A stretch of 64,000 nt of DNA from Dirofilaria immitis (Eukaryota; Nematoda; Chromadorea; Rhabditida; Onchocercidae): assembly GCA_024305405.1 (NCBI GenBank), contig JAKNDB010000103.1, positions 3,534,001 through 3,598,000 on the forward strand, given 5' to 3'. This document shows positions 1 through 13,300 of this stretch, piece by piece. The notes beneath the pieces were generated by a model that saw only the letters and a program-made list of their open reading frames with translations, was not told the origin of the DNA and did no database searches. The position numbers and the translations under genes are program-made. Positions within the stretch are counted from its first letter, which is position 1; each line of letters starts with the position of its first letter.

Positions 1-33
1 TTTTTGTCTCATCATTTATTTCATTTTCTTCAG

Positions 34-1464
34 AAATCCAGTTTTGCAGAAAGGTGGAGTTGAAACTTTTGGAAAAGTTGGTCGTTAGCGTAAGGAATTT
101 AATCGAGCGTGATTCACTTTGTTTTCCATTAATAGACGCTTTACGTTTTGAGAGTACCGATGCCACGAAGACACCACTTCCGGATCCTTGGGGTGACTTC
201 CATCAATATGCTATAAAGTAGGCCTGTTTGTTCAATGTGAATTCTAAATTTCAGTTAATTGGGTTTGAATTGTTTGATCTAAAACTTATCATCAGCGCTG
301 TTGAAAGAAGTCATTTTAGTCTTGTACTATTTAACAATTGCATTTAGTCTTATTTTTATATTTACAAAACTTTTTTTTATATGTTATCTTTCATGAATTT
401 AACAGGAATTTTATTGAAATTATATCTCACCAACTATCTTCCCAATTAATTATCATTTTATTTCTAATATTTCAGAATTCCAGAAAAGGTAATGAATGTA
501 ATTAAAGAAGAAAAGTCAAAAAGTAGAGAAGAAAAAGGCGTGATTCCAATAAAACGAATCAAAAAGAGGAAGATTCTGACGGTTTTTCTAGAACATTATT
601 TTGGTCATTTATTTACGATCATAACGGTAGTTCATGTTGATGGAGTGATTTTATGGAAATCAAATCTTTTTGATTTTAAAGAAAACTGGGAGAGCACGAC
701 GTACAAACTTTTAGGAAATTATTAATTTACCGCATTTTAGAACGCATTGCGGTGATATGCCAGGATGGTTCACGATTGGAACTATCACAAGAAGCATCGG
801 ATCAGCTTCGGCCATACAATTACAGGTAATAATTTATGAATATTTTAGTGGTGCATGGTATTTGCATTTATTTTATTTTCGATTTAACAGTAGGGAAATT
901 CTTTCTCAATGAATTTTCATATAAATACATTTCCCATGTCAAAGTTATCTGATTTCTTAATGAAAATATGATTTCAGATTTGATCCTGAATTTATCCCAA
1001 TATCAGATGATTGTACAGAAGTTCAAATATTTATCGAGAACGATATAGTAAGTTTGCCTGTCTTAAAATGTAACAGTGATTTCATTAATATTTTACTGGT
1101 CAATTTATCTCTTTTCTTGATTGTGAAAAGTCCCCGTATTGTAACAATTTGAGCTTTTTGGTACGTAATTCTCTGTTTTCTATTATAATTTCATTTCCTT
1201 GCCAATTTTTAGTTGTTAGTACCACCATTACGATTAGTGATACCTTTGAACTATCCGGAATCCAGAGCATCCATATGGCGTGATCGATGGTCGTATGGTG
1301 GTGTGAGCTTAGTCGATATTAATACACAATTCGACAAGCGTTTAAATATGGCTGTTAATTGTCGAACTATTACAGAAATTGTCAATGCTTGGAAGCTTGC
1401 TTCTTTGCACGTCTTAAAATTGGTAGTTCTAGTACAACCACATAACATCTTTGTTGCCTTCTGA
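34..1464 (+). CDS. mdt-15: Mediator complex subunit 15 (MED15/MDT-15), C-terminal half, 5' end outside window
   Basis: Tail-module subunit of the nuclear Mediator complex, which links activators to RNA polymerase II; in C. elegans MDT-15 controls lipid and stress genes. Exons by splice sites and phase: 34-217, 476 to about 603 (donor uncertain), 741-825, 978-1047, 1213-1464. The first exon begins IQFCRKVELKLLEKLVVSV. Exon 2 carries a basic KRIKKRK stretch, as the family has shortly before its conserved end. Exons 4-5 read FDPEFIPISDD, then VPPLRLVIPLNYPESRASIW and RDRWSYGG, and finish near TEIVNAWKLA. This matches the order of the vertebrate MED15 C-terminus (LDPKF, PPL..VP..YP, DRQW, LLNTW). 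The last exon ends with TGA at 1462-1464, a little past the usual end, so a short nematode-specific tail is possible. It converges on the endosulfine gene. The family call is firm; the exon 2/3 join is not. Confidence 0.8.
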
Positions 1465-3634
1465 ACATGGATATTGTTTTATTTGCAAGTATGATAGCAT
1501 TTGTCTTTTTGGTGATAGTATTGCTTCAGAAAGATTTCATTCGCTAGGAAGCAATATAACTTTATTGAAGAAAATTGGAAGTCTTCACAGTCATGAATAT
1601 TGACCGTCTTTTTAGTCTCTTATATTTCGCGGGAAGTATTACTTAGTAAAAGAAAGGCATTCTTTCTTTTCAAAGACTTCTCAAATATGGAATAAAAAAT
1701 GAAAATATTTTAAAGTAATCGCACTGAATAATATAGATTTATCATTCGATACGCTGTTAACTTGTTAAGTTATAGGCAGTAATTTAACAATTAATTTATT
1801 GAAAATAATTTATCTGAAGGAAAGACTACTGTTGAATTCTTCAAATTAATATTTGGAAAGCATATTGCAGGCCAATTCCTAATTTGTTTTTTTAGGGAGA
1901 AGTATTCTAGGTTTTCAAGTTTGCTATAGGTGAAGAAACAAATCTTAAATCGCAGAATTAAAAAAATTAACTATAGAGTTAAAATTGTGGCTAGATGTTA
2001 TGGCTAGTAATGTTTTTTGCTTTTGTTTCTGTATTTTCATATAACTTACACTAATTAGAGAAACGTATTTTCAAACTGGAACATCTTTAAAATTGCTAGC
2101 ATTTTCATACTTCAGAATAAAATCCCGAGAACTGTTTTATCATCACCGTGCAAGCCTGATTAGCTCATTTTATTGTTCAGTTTAATAGTTTGCTATTAAA
2201 TATCACATGTATGAGGATTATTACGAAATTAGAGCGCAAAAAAAGATAGAGGACCATTCACATATAAACGTGGACGGTCGTACATGAATATGCCAAGTAT
2301 TCTCTCAGATTCTTGGACAGTTTTGTATGAATACAGAAAAAAAAAAAAAAAGAAAAATGATCGATTCCCGTAGTACTATTATAATGTTATAGCTGAACAT
2401 TCAAGATCTCTAAATGATGCTATTGTTTACGCTTAGTTTTATTACTTTTTAATTAAATTTGTAGCTTTCGATTTGTGATTATCACTCTTGCAAGCGATAT
2501 TATTTTAAAAAAAACTTGCAACATTATAATGTGAGACATTACAGAAAAATTGTTATTTTATCGGCTAGTGATCAACTGGCTTCTTTATTTTATTAAACAT
2601 TGAAAAATAAGTATCCGTTTTACTGCAACATTATGAATTAAAGAAATCATTTACAATGATCTTTAGTTAGTACCATGTGACAACAACAATAAAGATCCAA
2701 AAATATATGAGAAAAAAAGAGAGAAATATATGCAATTGTGGCAGCAAAACTTTAAATTAAGATAGACTGGCATTTTTAATAAAGTGCACGCTTAAATAAG
2801 AATACACAATTTACGTATCCTTCGGGATGTTAGCGAAACATTTAAGCTTATGGAGCATAAACTATTTACAGATTTTCTGTCATGGGTTCATCATGAATAT
2901 TAATCAAAACTTGTAAACTACAGTATCCAATCCTAAAAATCGCTTAGCTTATACCAATATCGTGCTGTTTCTCGCTTTTCTATTAATCACAATCTCAGAC
3001 ATTCTTTTCCTCAGTCATATCTTTAGAAAATTATTTGTAAAAAATCTTATTCTTCGATCAAATTATGATAAAATTTAACACGGAAAATCCCCAACTGGAA
3101 AATGATTAAGATCTCCACTCTTATTTATAAACTTCGCATTGCTTCTTATCCCTTTGCAATGTAGCAAATTATACTATAGATGATAACTAAATGTTTTTAC
3201 ATAAAGTAAAAAGTAATCGTGCATGAATGAAGAACCTACGAAAGAATGGTAAAAACACGGATATCAATATAACATACAAGTATGTTTCAAATTTTCAAGG
3301 TATATCCAGCGAAGAACAAATTACATGAAGTGAAATTCCGGAAATCTGATCACCAGAGAAGTTTACAACTAATTTACAACAATACTCGAAAAGAAAATGT
3401 ATCTTCTGGTGATTTTCTTTGCATTTTCTTCAAACACAAGATTTCCGGAGATTCAGTCGAGATCTGAGATCGCTCCTGAATAATTTTTAAAGTAGCTAAT
3501 CTTTCTAGGCATCCAAGTAATTATTTTGAAAGACTTAAGTTTCCATAAAAGAATATCGTTTCATTATGGACGAAAGAATAGAGAAGCAAGTGTCTTAATA
3601 TCTGTAACACAAAAACATGGTAAAATGAAATTTT
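1465..3634. other. Intergenic region between convergent MED15 and endosulfine genes
   Basis: This stretch must hold both 3' UTRs. No coding exon is convincing on either strand; open frames at 3282-3467 and 3526-3723 (+) have no recognisable content, and the second is the shadow of the endosulfine last exon. A poly(A) run lies near 2338-2352. The nested inverted repeat at 3338-3448 is the only notable structure. Confidence 0.6.
3338..3448. repeat. Nested inverted repeat downstream of the endosulfine stop
   Basis: CCGGAAATCT (3338-3347) pairs with AGATTTCCGG (3439-3448), and just inside it ATCACCAGA (3349-3357) pairs with TCTGGTGAT (3405-3413). The two arm pairs nest in order, so a transcript could fold into a two-part stem with a loop of about 47 bases. 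It lies about 190 bases past the endosulfine stop, probably in its 3' UTR. Confidence 0.6.
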
Positions 3635-4875
3635 TTACGGCCCTGGAACAGAGTCGCCATCGTGCGCTGAATGATGAATATATGGCTGTGGGCTTAATTT
3701 ACTATGTACAGATGGGTAAATGATCGACGATTTGCGCTGTGGTACCGTATCTGGACGGGGAATCATTAATGATTCACTCCTTACATCAATTTTAAGTGGT
3801 ACATCCATTTCTCTCTGAAATATGCAAAAGAAATGACAAAAAGAATTTTTAGAAATAAAAAAGAATTTTTAGCAAAGAAGAAATATGAAATTTGAAATAC
3901 AGTAAACTGTATTTATGAAAAAACGAAGATTAAAATTTTTCCTTAATACTATTCATATTAAATTAGTAGTATTTACGCCTTATTTTAACAAGTAATATTA
4001 CTAAAGTTATAATATAATATGCACACTGGAAGACTGGCCATAGTTTTGAATACAGCCCTTCCTAGTAATATATACGGCGCTTAGTACTTATTTGCAATTT
4101 CATCAAGGAAAAATTTTATCCATTTACAATGTATATGACAAAATTACGCTGTGTATAAACTGAGAAAATATTGAAAGTTTCCTCTTACTAACTGCCTCTA
4201 AAAATGTTGAACTTCGAAATCAATAATAAATTTCAGTCTTCTCGGTAAATTTCACAAAATACCTGTGTAACTGAAGAAGCTGAAACTGATCTATGCGCAA
4301 CATTGTGCAAATTAGCAGCTGGTAGGTTCGCTGATGGATTATTCATATTCTGTTTATTCATTGCATAGTCACCAGAATCAAAAATTTCTGTAAAAAACAT
4401 ATCAAATTTAACAAGAGAAAACAAAAAATAATTTCAAAACGCTGTGAAAGCATAAAATGGAACCTCTCTAGTTAAGTGAGACTATTTTGCGGCAAACTTA
4501 CTCCAAGTTTTAAATAATTCAGTAGCAACAAATATTTTATTATTTCAATATTTTGATAGTATCAATTTTTTCTCTTTCGAATAAATAACAGAAATTTATA
4601 AGTACCAAAATAAAAGTAAAGTAAACGAGATGAGAAATAATCTGTTTAAAGATTCTAAAAATCACTAGTCTTTTCTAATATACATTTTTCATAGAAGTTA
4701 AACTTACTCTCTGCTGTTGCAATTTCCTTTGTAAAAAAGCACTTTGTGGTTTTGCTGGTAATCTGCCATTTGACGCAAGTTTACTCATCAAAAGATGCTC
4801 TTGCTCCTTCTCGAAAGTGAAGTCTTTGTCAGTTAGCTTTTCCGTTCCTTCCAAATTTTGAATACCACCAAGCAT
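3635..4875 (-). CDS. ensa-1: Endosulfine / ARPP19 family protein (inhibitor of PP2A-B55)
   Basis: Endosulfines, once phosphorylated by Greatwall kinase, inhibit PP2A-B55 and promote mitosis. Exons on the minus strand: 4875-4708 (ATG start, donor AGA/GTAAGT), 4387-4263 (acceptor TTTTTACAG, donor CAG/GTATTT), 3814-3635 (acceptor TATTTCAG, ends TAA). Exon 1 ends LPAKPQSAFLQRKLQQQR, exon 2 starts IFDSGDYAMNKQ, exon 3 contains DTVPQRKSSIIY. This is the family architecture: a (K/R)RLQ.. segment, the FDSGDY motif whose serine is the Greatwall site, and an RKSS PKA-type site. Exons 2 and 3 join in phase. Exons 1 and 2 do not: one base is missing exactly where R-K/Y-FDSGDY should be read, so an assembly indel, an unseen microexon or a real frameshift must be considered. 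The frame stays open upstream of the ATG to an acceptor near 4915, so a longer N-terminus is possible. Confidence 0.8.
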
Positions 4876-7306
4876 TGTATTTAGCAATTTTAAGTTCACA
4901 GAAAAAGTCCGAATTCTGAAAAATTTTCTGGAATAACAGAACTCTCAATACTTTTAATATTTTAACAATGAAATCAACAGTATCTTTAAAGCAAAGACAA
5001 ATGGAAGAATAAATCAAAAAGTGTTTCACAAAGTTTTCCGGAAAAAAAGTCACTCTTCAAAAACATAATATAAAACAAAGTTTCATAATATTACAATACA
5101 ATAAGAAGTTAATATCATTACAGCATCACTGTCAAAAATTAGGACTTTGAATTTCATAAAACAATTCTGAAGAACAGAGTGACAATAATGCTGTGGCTAC
5201 ACTAATGGCCTTTTCATCATTTCCGAGATCTCAATATTATTCTCTATTATGAACTTTGTGGTATAAAAACCATTTCTAGTATGATATTATATGTCAAACA
5301 ATTATAGGATACTAATAAGAACTATTTTCAATGAACATCGAGATCATCACTATATGAGTGATAAGCATACAAGAAATCAAGGAAGTTGGAAAATCAGCAC
5401 TACTTCGAAAAAGAATTCAAATTTCATGTTTTTCATCTCTCTTCTAAAATGACATTACAAAGATTGATATGAACGCTCAACTCTTGAAGTCACAAAGCAA
5501 TTTAACAAAAAAAAAGGAAAAGGAAATCCCTATTATACTTAAATCTGCAATCTCCACAATCAATGTTATATCCAATTTATCAGGCAAGCAGTGCATTGTA
5601 CTTTCACCAGTTCTAATACTGAAAAGAGAAAACAGAGTATGAGAATTCGGAATAAAGTATAAATTATGAAGGGATGAGATGACAGAAAAGAGAAAGTTAA
5701 TATTGAGATATTACCTGAACAGAAGCTCCATAGCCAGAGCTTATAATCTCTAACCAAACATTGAAAATTATAGAAAAAAATTGAAGCGGAAATGAATCGA
5801 AACAAGACTGAAACTTTTTATAAGCAGTGAAGTGCAAACGAAGATTAAGACAACAATCCACCCTGAATTTAATCTCGTTTGCTTTATCTCGTATCAGTTA
5901 TGTGCATATATATGCTATCTCGAAAGCAGCATAATGCTTAAAAATCTCATGAGCTATTTTCGTTAAAATAATGAGCAATTAATATTTTATCAATTCTTCC
6001 ATTTAACACTCTCATTCACTATAATTTGAAAAGAATGAAAACTGCTAAAAGCAGCGGAAGTAAGCTATTATGTTTTTATACGACGAGACGAGCAAATAAA
6101 TGATATGCTAGGTCATATGGATGACCTGCACAATATGATATCTAGGTTAAAATGTTTAGATATCTTTTCATAATTTTTATACTTCTTTTTAAACTTTACT
6201 ACGTGTGCTATTTGTTAGTTTTCAACAAAAGTTTTTTACTTCTATCACATACAAACACATGCAAACACAACCTATCAACACATATTCTAAGATAAGAAAC
6301 CTCTATCATTCACAGACTTTAACACATACCTTAAGACAAAAGACTTCTAGTCTGAATCTGAACATCGATTCATAGATTTTTTATAAATGTACACATATCG
6401 CTAATTATATGAATTGAATTCAGTGAATCATTTCTTACAGAAAACATTAATTACTTGATCAAAAATCAATCAACTAAAAATGTTATTTATTAATTGACAA
6501 TCTTATCTTTCTTCATAGAGCATAACAAAAAAATGAACGATTTTACAACAACCACATTCTGAAAGATTTGACAAAAAATGTGAAAATCGAATTTGATCTT
6601 AATAAATTAAATATAGCATTATACGTATTATAGTCTGCTACTATAATGATGATGAATTATATTCTATACTATTAACAGGTTAAATAATGATAGTTATTAA
6701 TATGAAAAATATTAAAACATCAATATATGAATGATTTTTACAATAATTACATTCCGAAATATTTAATAAAAAGTCAGAAATTTAAACATAACTTTTAGTA
6801 AATTAGATAAATTAAATTATCAACTGATAACTGATAAAAATTCATTCAAAGTTGAATGCTTAACTTTTCAGTATAAATATTAGATAATGCCCCAAACCCA
6901 TCCGAGACAAGACAAATTATCCGCCTCAATGACGTCAAGCATAAAAATCGTTTCCTATTTGTGGCACTACTTTTCACGCGGTCCCTATCGATCTTTGGCG
7001 GCCCTTTGTAGTTTTTTTTTACATTTTTGCGTGCAATGGTTATGAAATTTTCTTTTTATGTGGAATGATGTATTTGTTTGTACGGGAATTTCGGCGTATG
7101 TATTTACACGTGTCGTCCGTAACGGTAGTAAATCTTAAGCAGTTAAGGCGTTCTCTTCAAAAAATATAATTATTTTATGAAGTAATTCTTGTAGATGAAT
7201 TTGATTACCTGGTTGTAAATGCATGCTGTGCAATGTGAAAGTACAACGTTTTAGTTGACTGGAAACTTGAAAGCTCAATTCACAGTATTCTGTACGTTTG
7301 ACAACA
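4876..7306. other. Divergent intergenic region between endosulfine (-) and Tudor gene (+)
   Basis: No convincing exon on either strand. The open frame at 5566-5805 (-) is hydrophobic, lacks recognisable motifs and has no supporting splice context. Most of the stretch is plain AT-rich DNA; the last 400 bases contain a distinctly more GC-rich promoter-like island, annotated separately. Confidence 0.6.
6890..7010. promoter_or_regulatory. Promoter-like island with a perfect CRE palindrome
   Basis: In otherwise AT-rich DNA this island contains TGACGTCA (6930-6937), the full palindromic cAMP-response/ATF element, followed by GC-rich patches (CACGCGGTCCC, TTTGGCGGCCC). It lies about 2 kb upstream of the endosulfine ATG and 0.3-0.4 kb upstream of the Tudor gene ATG, so it could serve both divergent genes. 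The site is seen directly; its role is inference. Confidence 0.45.
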
Positions 7307-10300
7307 ATGGGTGACGTGCAGAAAGAGATTCAGAATCTTTGGCGTGAAATGGTTTCAGAAATGAACTATGCAGTAAGATTTTCAAATTTGGTTTTCCTAT
7401 GAAAAATGAATTCCATCACAGAAATAAGGAAGAAGTATTGATTCTGAATTCTTATTGTATAATTTTAGAATCTTGCGGAATGAATTCATAAATCCTACGT
7501 ATTGGCGGGACTATTAATAATTTAAATTTAAGAAATTATGAGTCAAATCAAAAAGCTAAATTACAGCTGTCAGATGACTGTATAAAGGAGTTACAAGCTC
7601 AAAATCTATTGGAAATACGATATCATAAACTCCGGTTATCGTTGCGAAGAACAATTGATGCTATCAAAGGTATAAAAATTCAGTTTTATGAGTTAAGACA
7701 TCTTGCACATTATTTGTCAAATTAATTTTTTTAAACCAGTATTTCAGAGTATGTTCTGTTTTTTGAATATCATTTGAGAGATTTCCTTAAAACTTCCCGC
7801 GGATATGAAAAGCCGATTAATGAATGACTTTTCAATAAAATTCAAAGATTTGTCATTTTCTTTTCACGGAATTTGTTATGAAAAATAAAATAGTACTTAC
7901 GGATTTTATTAATTTTATTGTAACTATTTTAATAGCCAGTTTTTTTAATGTGTCTCATTAATAAACTTCAAAATATTGTTTTAGAATTCACTAAAATAGG
8001 GCAGACGCTTGTGGAATTGCCTCCCAATCCATTTGATGGTAAGACTTGGGTTTTAATATTTATTGATTAACTCTGAAGTATTTGATTAGTAGCACAAGAG
8101 TAGTATCAATGGAAAATCATCTTGGAAATTTTTTTCCAGTGACGAAAATTATTAATTCTTGATAGTTACACGAAGCTACAGCGTAAGATACCGTGCCGCA
8201 TTTGACTGTCCTTATCAATATCAGAAAGCTTTCTTTATGCACACAGTAAAAGCTGAATCATTTACTAGGAAATTATGACTAAAAATTTAGTAGGCCTGAA
8301 GAAAAAATTGGAGGAATGTGGAAGTTTAATCAATTTCGAAATAAAAATTTATATTTAGGATTAAATATATAATTTTGTGATCAAAAGTTAAACTAATTGT
8401 AATACTACTTAAATGCGAATGTTTGAATCTAAAAATAGCATTAATCATTTCATTTAGTTGAAAATTTGCCACAAATTACATTGAACGAGCCAGCACTGCA
8501 GGCAACGTCAAAACTCCCTCAGCATTCCATTAAAAGTCCAATTAATTCAATACCCATACCAATGAATTATGAAAAGGTATATTCTTCAGCATATTTTTGA
8601 TGAGAATAGATTTATTGCATTTCAGAATTCCAGAGATCTCTTTCTTTCTAAAGATCTGAAGTTCCTTGTCACGTTATGGAAAGAAAAAGATTTTTGATAT
8701 AATAAAAGTAGAAATTTTAGTCCTTTGTTCCTTGAACTTGAAAATAAGGTCAGTAATAATGGGAAATTTTCAGAAGATTTTAAAAATTTTATAGTTGATT
8801 TGTGCTAGCAAATTGAATTACTTTAATTATGCTTCATTTTAGGGTAGTACTTTCTTCAATCAGAAAAATTGTTCGATTTCATTAGTGCCGAATAGCGATA
8901 GCTTTAATAGCCATAATCGGTAAGTTAGGATATTTATAATTTTTAAATTTCCAATCAGTTTTTCTTTCCACTATTTCAAAATTTTTAATGAAATCATTAA
9001 TGTTCAGCAATGAAGACAATAATGACATAGTCAAAATCAATTTTAATTGGTTAAGCAATTTATTAGTTAAACAAATAAGATATAAAATATTCTCTCGGAA
9101 TGAAAATGGATATTGCAGGAATCATAATAATGATAGAAGTTCCATAAGCGACGCTCCAAATACTCTTGTAGCTTCGAGAAACATTACAAGTGAGCTTTCT
9201 ATCTTTTGAACTTCCAATGATTTTACGGAACAAATTTTCACTGTTATAACCATGCTCTAGCACTGTTACATAACTGATTTTTCTCAGCCATCAGAAACAG
9301 CGTATTAGTTTTGATGGTCTTGATTTTGTGATTTTGTAACGTACAGTTGTGAGCGTTTTCTTGTCTTGTTTTTAGAATTGATGTTTCATTATGCTTCGAT
9401 TAAGGTATTGCAAATTGGAAAGGTTCTGTATCAAATTTACTGCACTATAAATTTCCACATAGCTGTGATTATTCCAATGAAGATATTAATAACTTGAACA
9501 TAGAGAAACTGAAGTGATGTGACTATGCATAATTTTATTTATGGAGACTACACAGGGAAGACCTGGTAAACAGATATGATGTGAATTGTTAATTGCTTTA
9601 GCTGTTATTGATTTCAGGCAAAGAAGAAACACAGTTCACTAATCCATTCAAATATAACAACAGGTTATATTGAAATTTTGGGAATCAAATCAATTTTATT
9701 TTTCAAAATTCTGTATTAGTTTAAATAAAGTGAGCAGTCATTGATGATTTAATTTACGAATAAATTAGACGATATATTTTAGAAGACTGGCATTTTAAAT
9801 CTCTTCCAAAAGAGAACAAATATTCTCAGTATGCATCATTGCTAGGGATATTTTTTGCGCTTAACATCATCGAGGAAATTCGAGAGATTAGTCGTTGTGT
9901 CCAAATAAAAGCATTACCTCCTAGAATTTTATGTTTAAGCAAAGTATTTGTTGCAGAAAGCCCGAGAAAGTGCCGCATGCGTTGCAAATTCTAGGTATAT
10001 TTTGTTAGAATTATCAGTTTTCTCAATTTTTATGTTTGTTATATATGAAATTTAATAAGCAGATTCGGCAAATAAAAATATCTGCTATGAATTTTCTAAA
10101 CTTTCAGGAAATAAGCAGCAAATGCATGATAATAAATATCAGTCGTATCTTCCTGAATCATCTACAAGGTTAGTTTTGAATGATTAAAAAATTATTTCAT
10201 GTTTCTCATGAATTTAAATTCTCAAACTGGATGCCAATTTCAATAGTCATACTTTGTTGATGGAGAAGACATTGTTTATCAGTGAAATTTAAAATCTAGA

Positions 10301-13300
10301 AATCCAAGGATTTTTGCTTCTGAAATTAAAGATGAACAATTTACCCAAAATTTTGCTTATTTTTAATCTAATCAGTTAAAGATTAATTTCTATAATTATT
10401 ACAGTTCCATTGTTTCTGCGCATGCCTTAACATATGCTTCCTTGTCTCCTCCTGCAGAATCTGAGGCAAGTGTTGTTTTTTCCAAATAAATTAGATCAGA
10501 ATCTCAAAATTAGTTATAAGGTCCATACCATCTAATAAAAAAATAATGTAGATTAAAATTTAAGCAAAACAATTTATGCACTTAACATCTGTATGAATTA
10601 TGCAATATAATTGTGACATGTTTTCGGACAATTCCTTTTTTCTTCATGCTTGTAGTAATGATTAAAGCATTATGTGGAAAAAATATTATGAAAGAAATGA
10701 ATAAGTGAAAATCAAATTCATGACAAAATTTTATAAGATTGAAATTAAGTAAGCATTCAAAAAATACCATTGTTTTGCAAACAAAAAGATCACGAAGTGG
10801 TCTATGTATATAAAAGTATATATGTATGACATATATGCAAATGATTTGAAGTTATATAGGTAACTATATTTAGAGTCTATGAATTCTGAAACTTGTTCAT
10901 TTTTTATTAGTATTTTTTTAGGATAATAATGATAGAAATTTTAAAAAGCAATCTGATGATTCTGATTTAAACCGACTCTCCACTATTTCTCAACGTTCTG
11001 ACCAGTTTCAGAAGAGAGCAAAAATGCTGTGCAATGGAAGTAAGCATTTTTATTTTTTGATTGAGAATGTTTGAAAATGAAAAGAAGTTATGAGAAGGTT
11101 AAAATTCTAATTTAATCTTGCTATATAAGCAGAATCATTACCTTACTTTGTTAGACATGCTAAATAGGAAGTGATATTATGAATTTTCTTCTAAAATTAT
11201 TAAAGATAGTAATTTTAATTTTAAGGTTTCTAAATGAAATAGTAGAGCAATTTGTTGCTAAACACTTTTATTGTTTCTTCAGCGATGGATAATGCAAAAA
11301 TCAATAAAGAACTTATGTTGTAAAAATTCAAAAGATATATATTCCTAGCAGGATACTGTTTTGATAATTTCGGGTCGTGTCTTTGTTTTCTTCGAAAAAT
11401 AATTGGAATTCACTAACTTTCATTGAAATGTATTAACTCGGTATTGGGTTGGAGGGGCGGGGGAGGGAGGGGTGGGGTGGATTTTTTTTCACTTGCATTT
11501 TGTTTGATTACGTAAAATTAGTTTCAGTTTTTAAACACATTTAAATTTTATAACGGCATAGAAGGGAAAAACGGCTTTATAAAAAAGAACTCTTTATTCG
11601 ATCCCGAAACTTAATTTTGAACCATTTTTTCTGTCATCATTGTTTATTTATTTAAATGCCGACCTAATACAGTTTTAAAGATTATTTTTCAATTTCTATT
11701 GATCTTCTTGGAGATTTATTTTAGAAAATTTTCTATCAAATAAAGCAGAAGAGGTAACATATCCAAATGAATCTCTTGAACAGCAAAGACATTCAGTTAT
11801 GTTAGTTTTAAATACATTGTACGTCATTTTGACCGTTAATATTTTTATGACTTTACTTTTGTGGATTCACTTTATTTTTACATCTTGAAAATTAATGTAT
11901 GCTTGTTTTTACACTTCACTAGTTATAGATATTTAGATCAGATTATCGCTGTGTGCCATCTATTTTCAAACATTTTATTGCTTAATTTTTTCATCTTTGT
12001 TCAGAATTGCAAAGCTTTATGAATTTTCCAGAGTGGTACCATCACCTGATATTTCTTGCAGTAGTTCTGATGATGAAGATGAAGTAGAACAAGAACGCTG
12101 TATGTTTTTCAGCAATTTGGTCTAAAATTTTCTAAAATATACCGCAATATTCTGTTATTGATAGTTTCTTATTTCCTTTGTACTCTTAGAAGTATATTAC
12201 TGTAAATCCAGTCAAATTTAAATCCTGAAAAATACAGAAATTAAAGATCACAATTTTGGAAAGATGAATTTATTTGTCGTGAATTTTACTTACAATATTC
12301 CACATAAAGTTAGTTTTTAATTTGATTTAGTTAGCAACATAACAAATAATCGTCGAGAAATGAAATCACTATCAATGATAAGATCAGATCCAAGGTTTGT
12401 AACAGATTTGATTTCATTTTTTTCACTCTTAGGTTTCGCTTTACACATCTGATTTTTGTTGGTGAGAAAGTTCAAATTTGTGCCAAGTTTTGCTGTAACA
12501 TTCAAATTCAAATAAAATGAAATTTGAACTCTTCCGGACCAGCATGCCAAAGATTGCTTGAGTGCATGGAATGATTTTTATATTATAGCGAGTACGCTGG
12601 TCAAATATAATCTTCTGAACTAATTCCTTTTTTTTTAACTAATTTCCTCGTTTTTTTAACCTTCTGAACTAATTCCTCGTTTTTTGCCTACCTCTTCCCT
12701 CACCTTTTACTCACGTCTTCAGGCTTCGTTAAGGAGATGCAATACTTTTTTAAAAAAAATGAAATATTAAATATTTTTTGATTAAATCTCTTAATTTCTT
12801 GTTGAAATGGATGAAAATGAAAGCCTCGAAATTTTTCGAAAATTGTATTTCAGTTGTATATATGCGAAAAGAAGTGATCTTATACGACACAAAGCTCCAT
12901 CTTCAAAGCAGTTGATAAATGTTAAGGTATGGTGAATATGCGTTAAGTAACTTCTCGTTTTCCTTGCTTGTCTATTCCTTCCTTCATTTTCTATTTGCTT
13001 TTTACAGGTTTCATTGAGTATATTTCTTTATCTTACCCATACAAATTTCAAAATCTCTAGAAATTTAGATTACATGGATTGCCTCACAACGTGATTTCTA
13101 CGTAACATTTGTAAATGAACAAAAGAAATATAATTTGTTGGAACGAGATATATATGAACAAAATTATGAATCTCTTATTGGTCGAAAGGTCAAAATCAAG
13201 TTTTTTTTGAAACTTTTTCAAAGTAATAAAAACATCAAGAATCTGATTGCCTATTGTAAAACATCTTTCAGTGGTTGTTTAATATTATCCCAGATATCAT

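Noticed and set aside
1251..1448. Minus-strand ORF opposite the last MED15 exon
   Set aside because: Shadow of a conserved exon on the other strand.
3526..3723. Plus-strand exon with good splice-like ends (GIQVIILKDLSFHKR...)
   Set aside because: It overlaps the endosulfine last exon, which has a better acceptor and matches the family (PQRKSS).
9782..9994. Open segment DWHFKSLPKENKYSQY... after a TTTTAG acceptor as a Tudor-gene exon
   Set aside because: It needs a phase-1 entry while the previous exon ends in phase 2, and it runs into TAG. The internal 38-base exon 9957-9994 joins both neighbours in phase.
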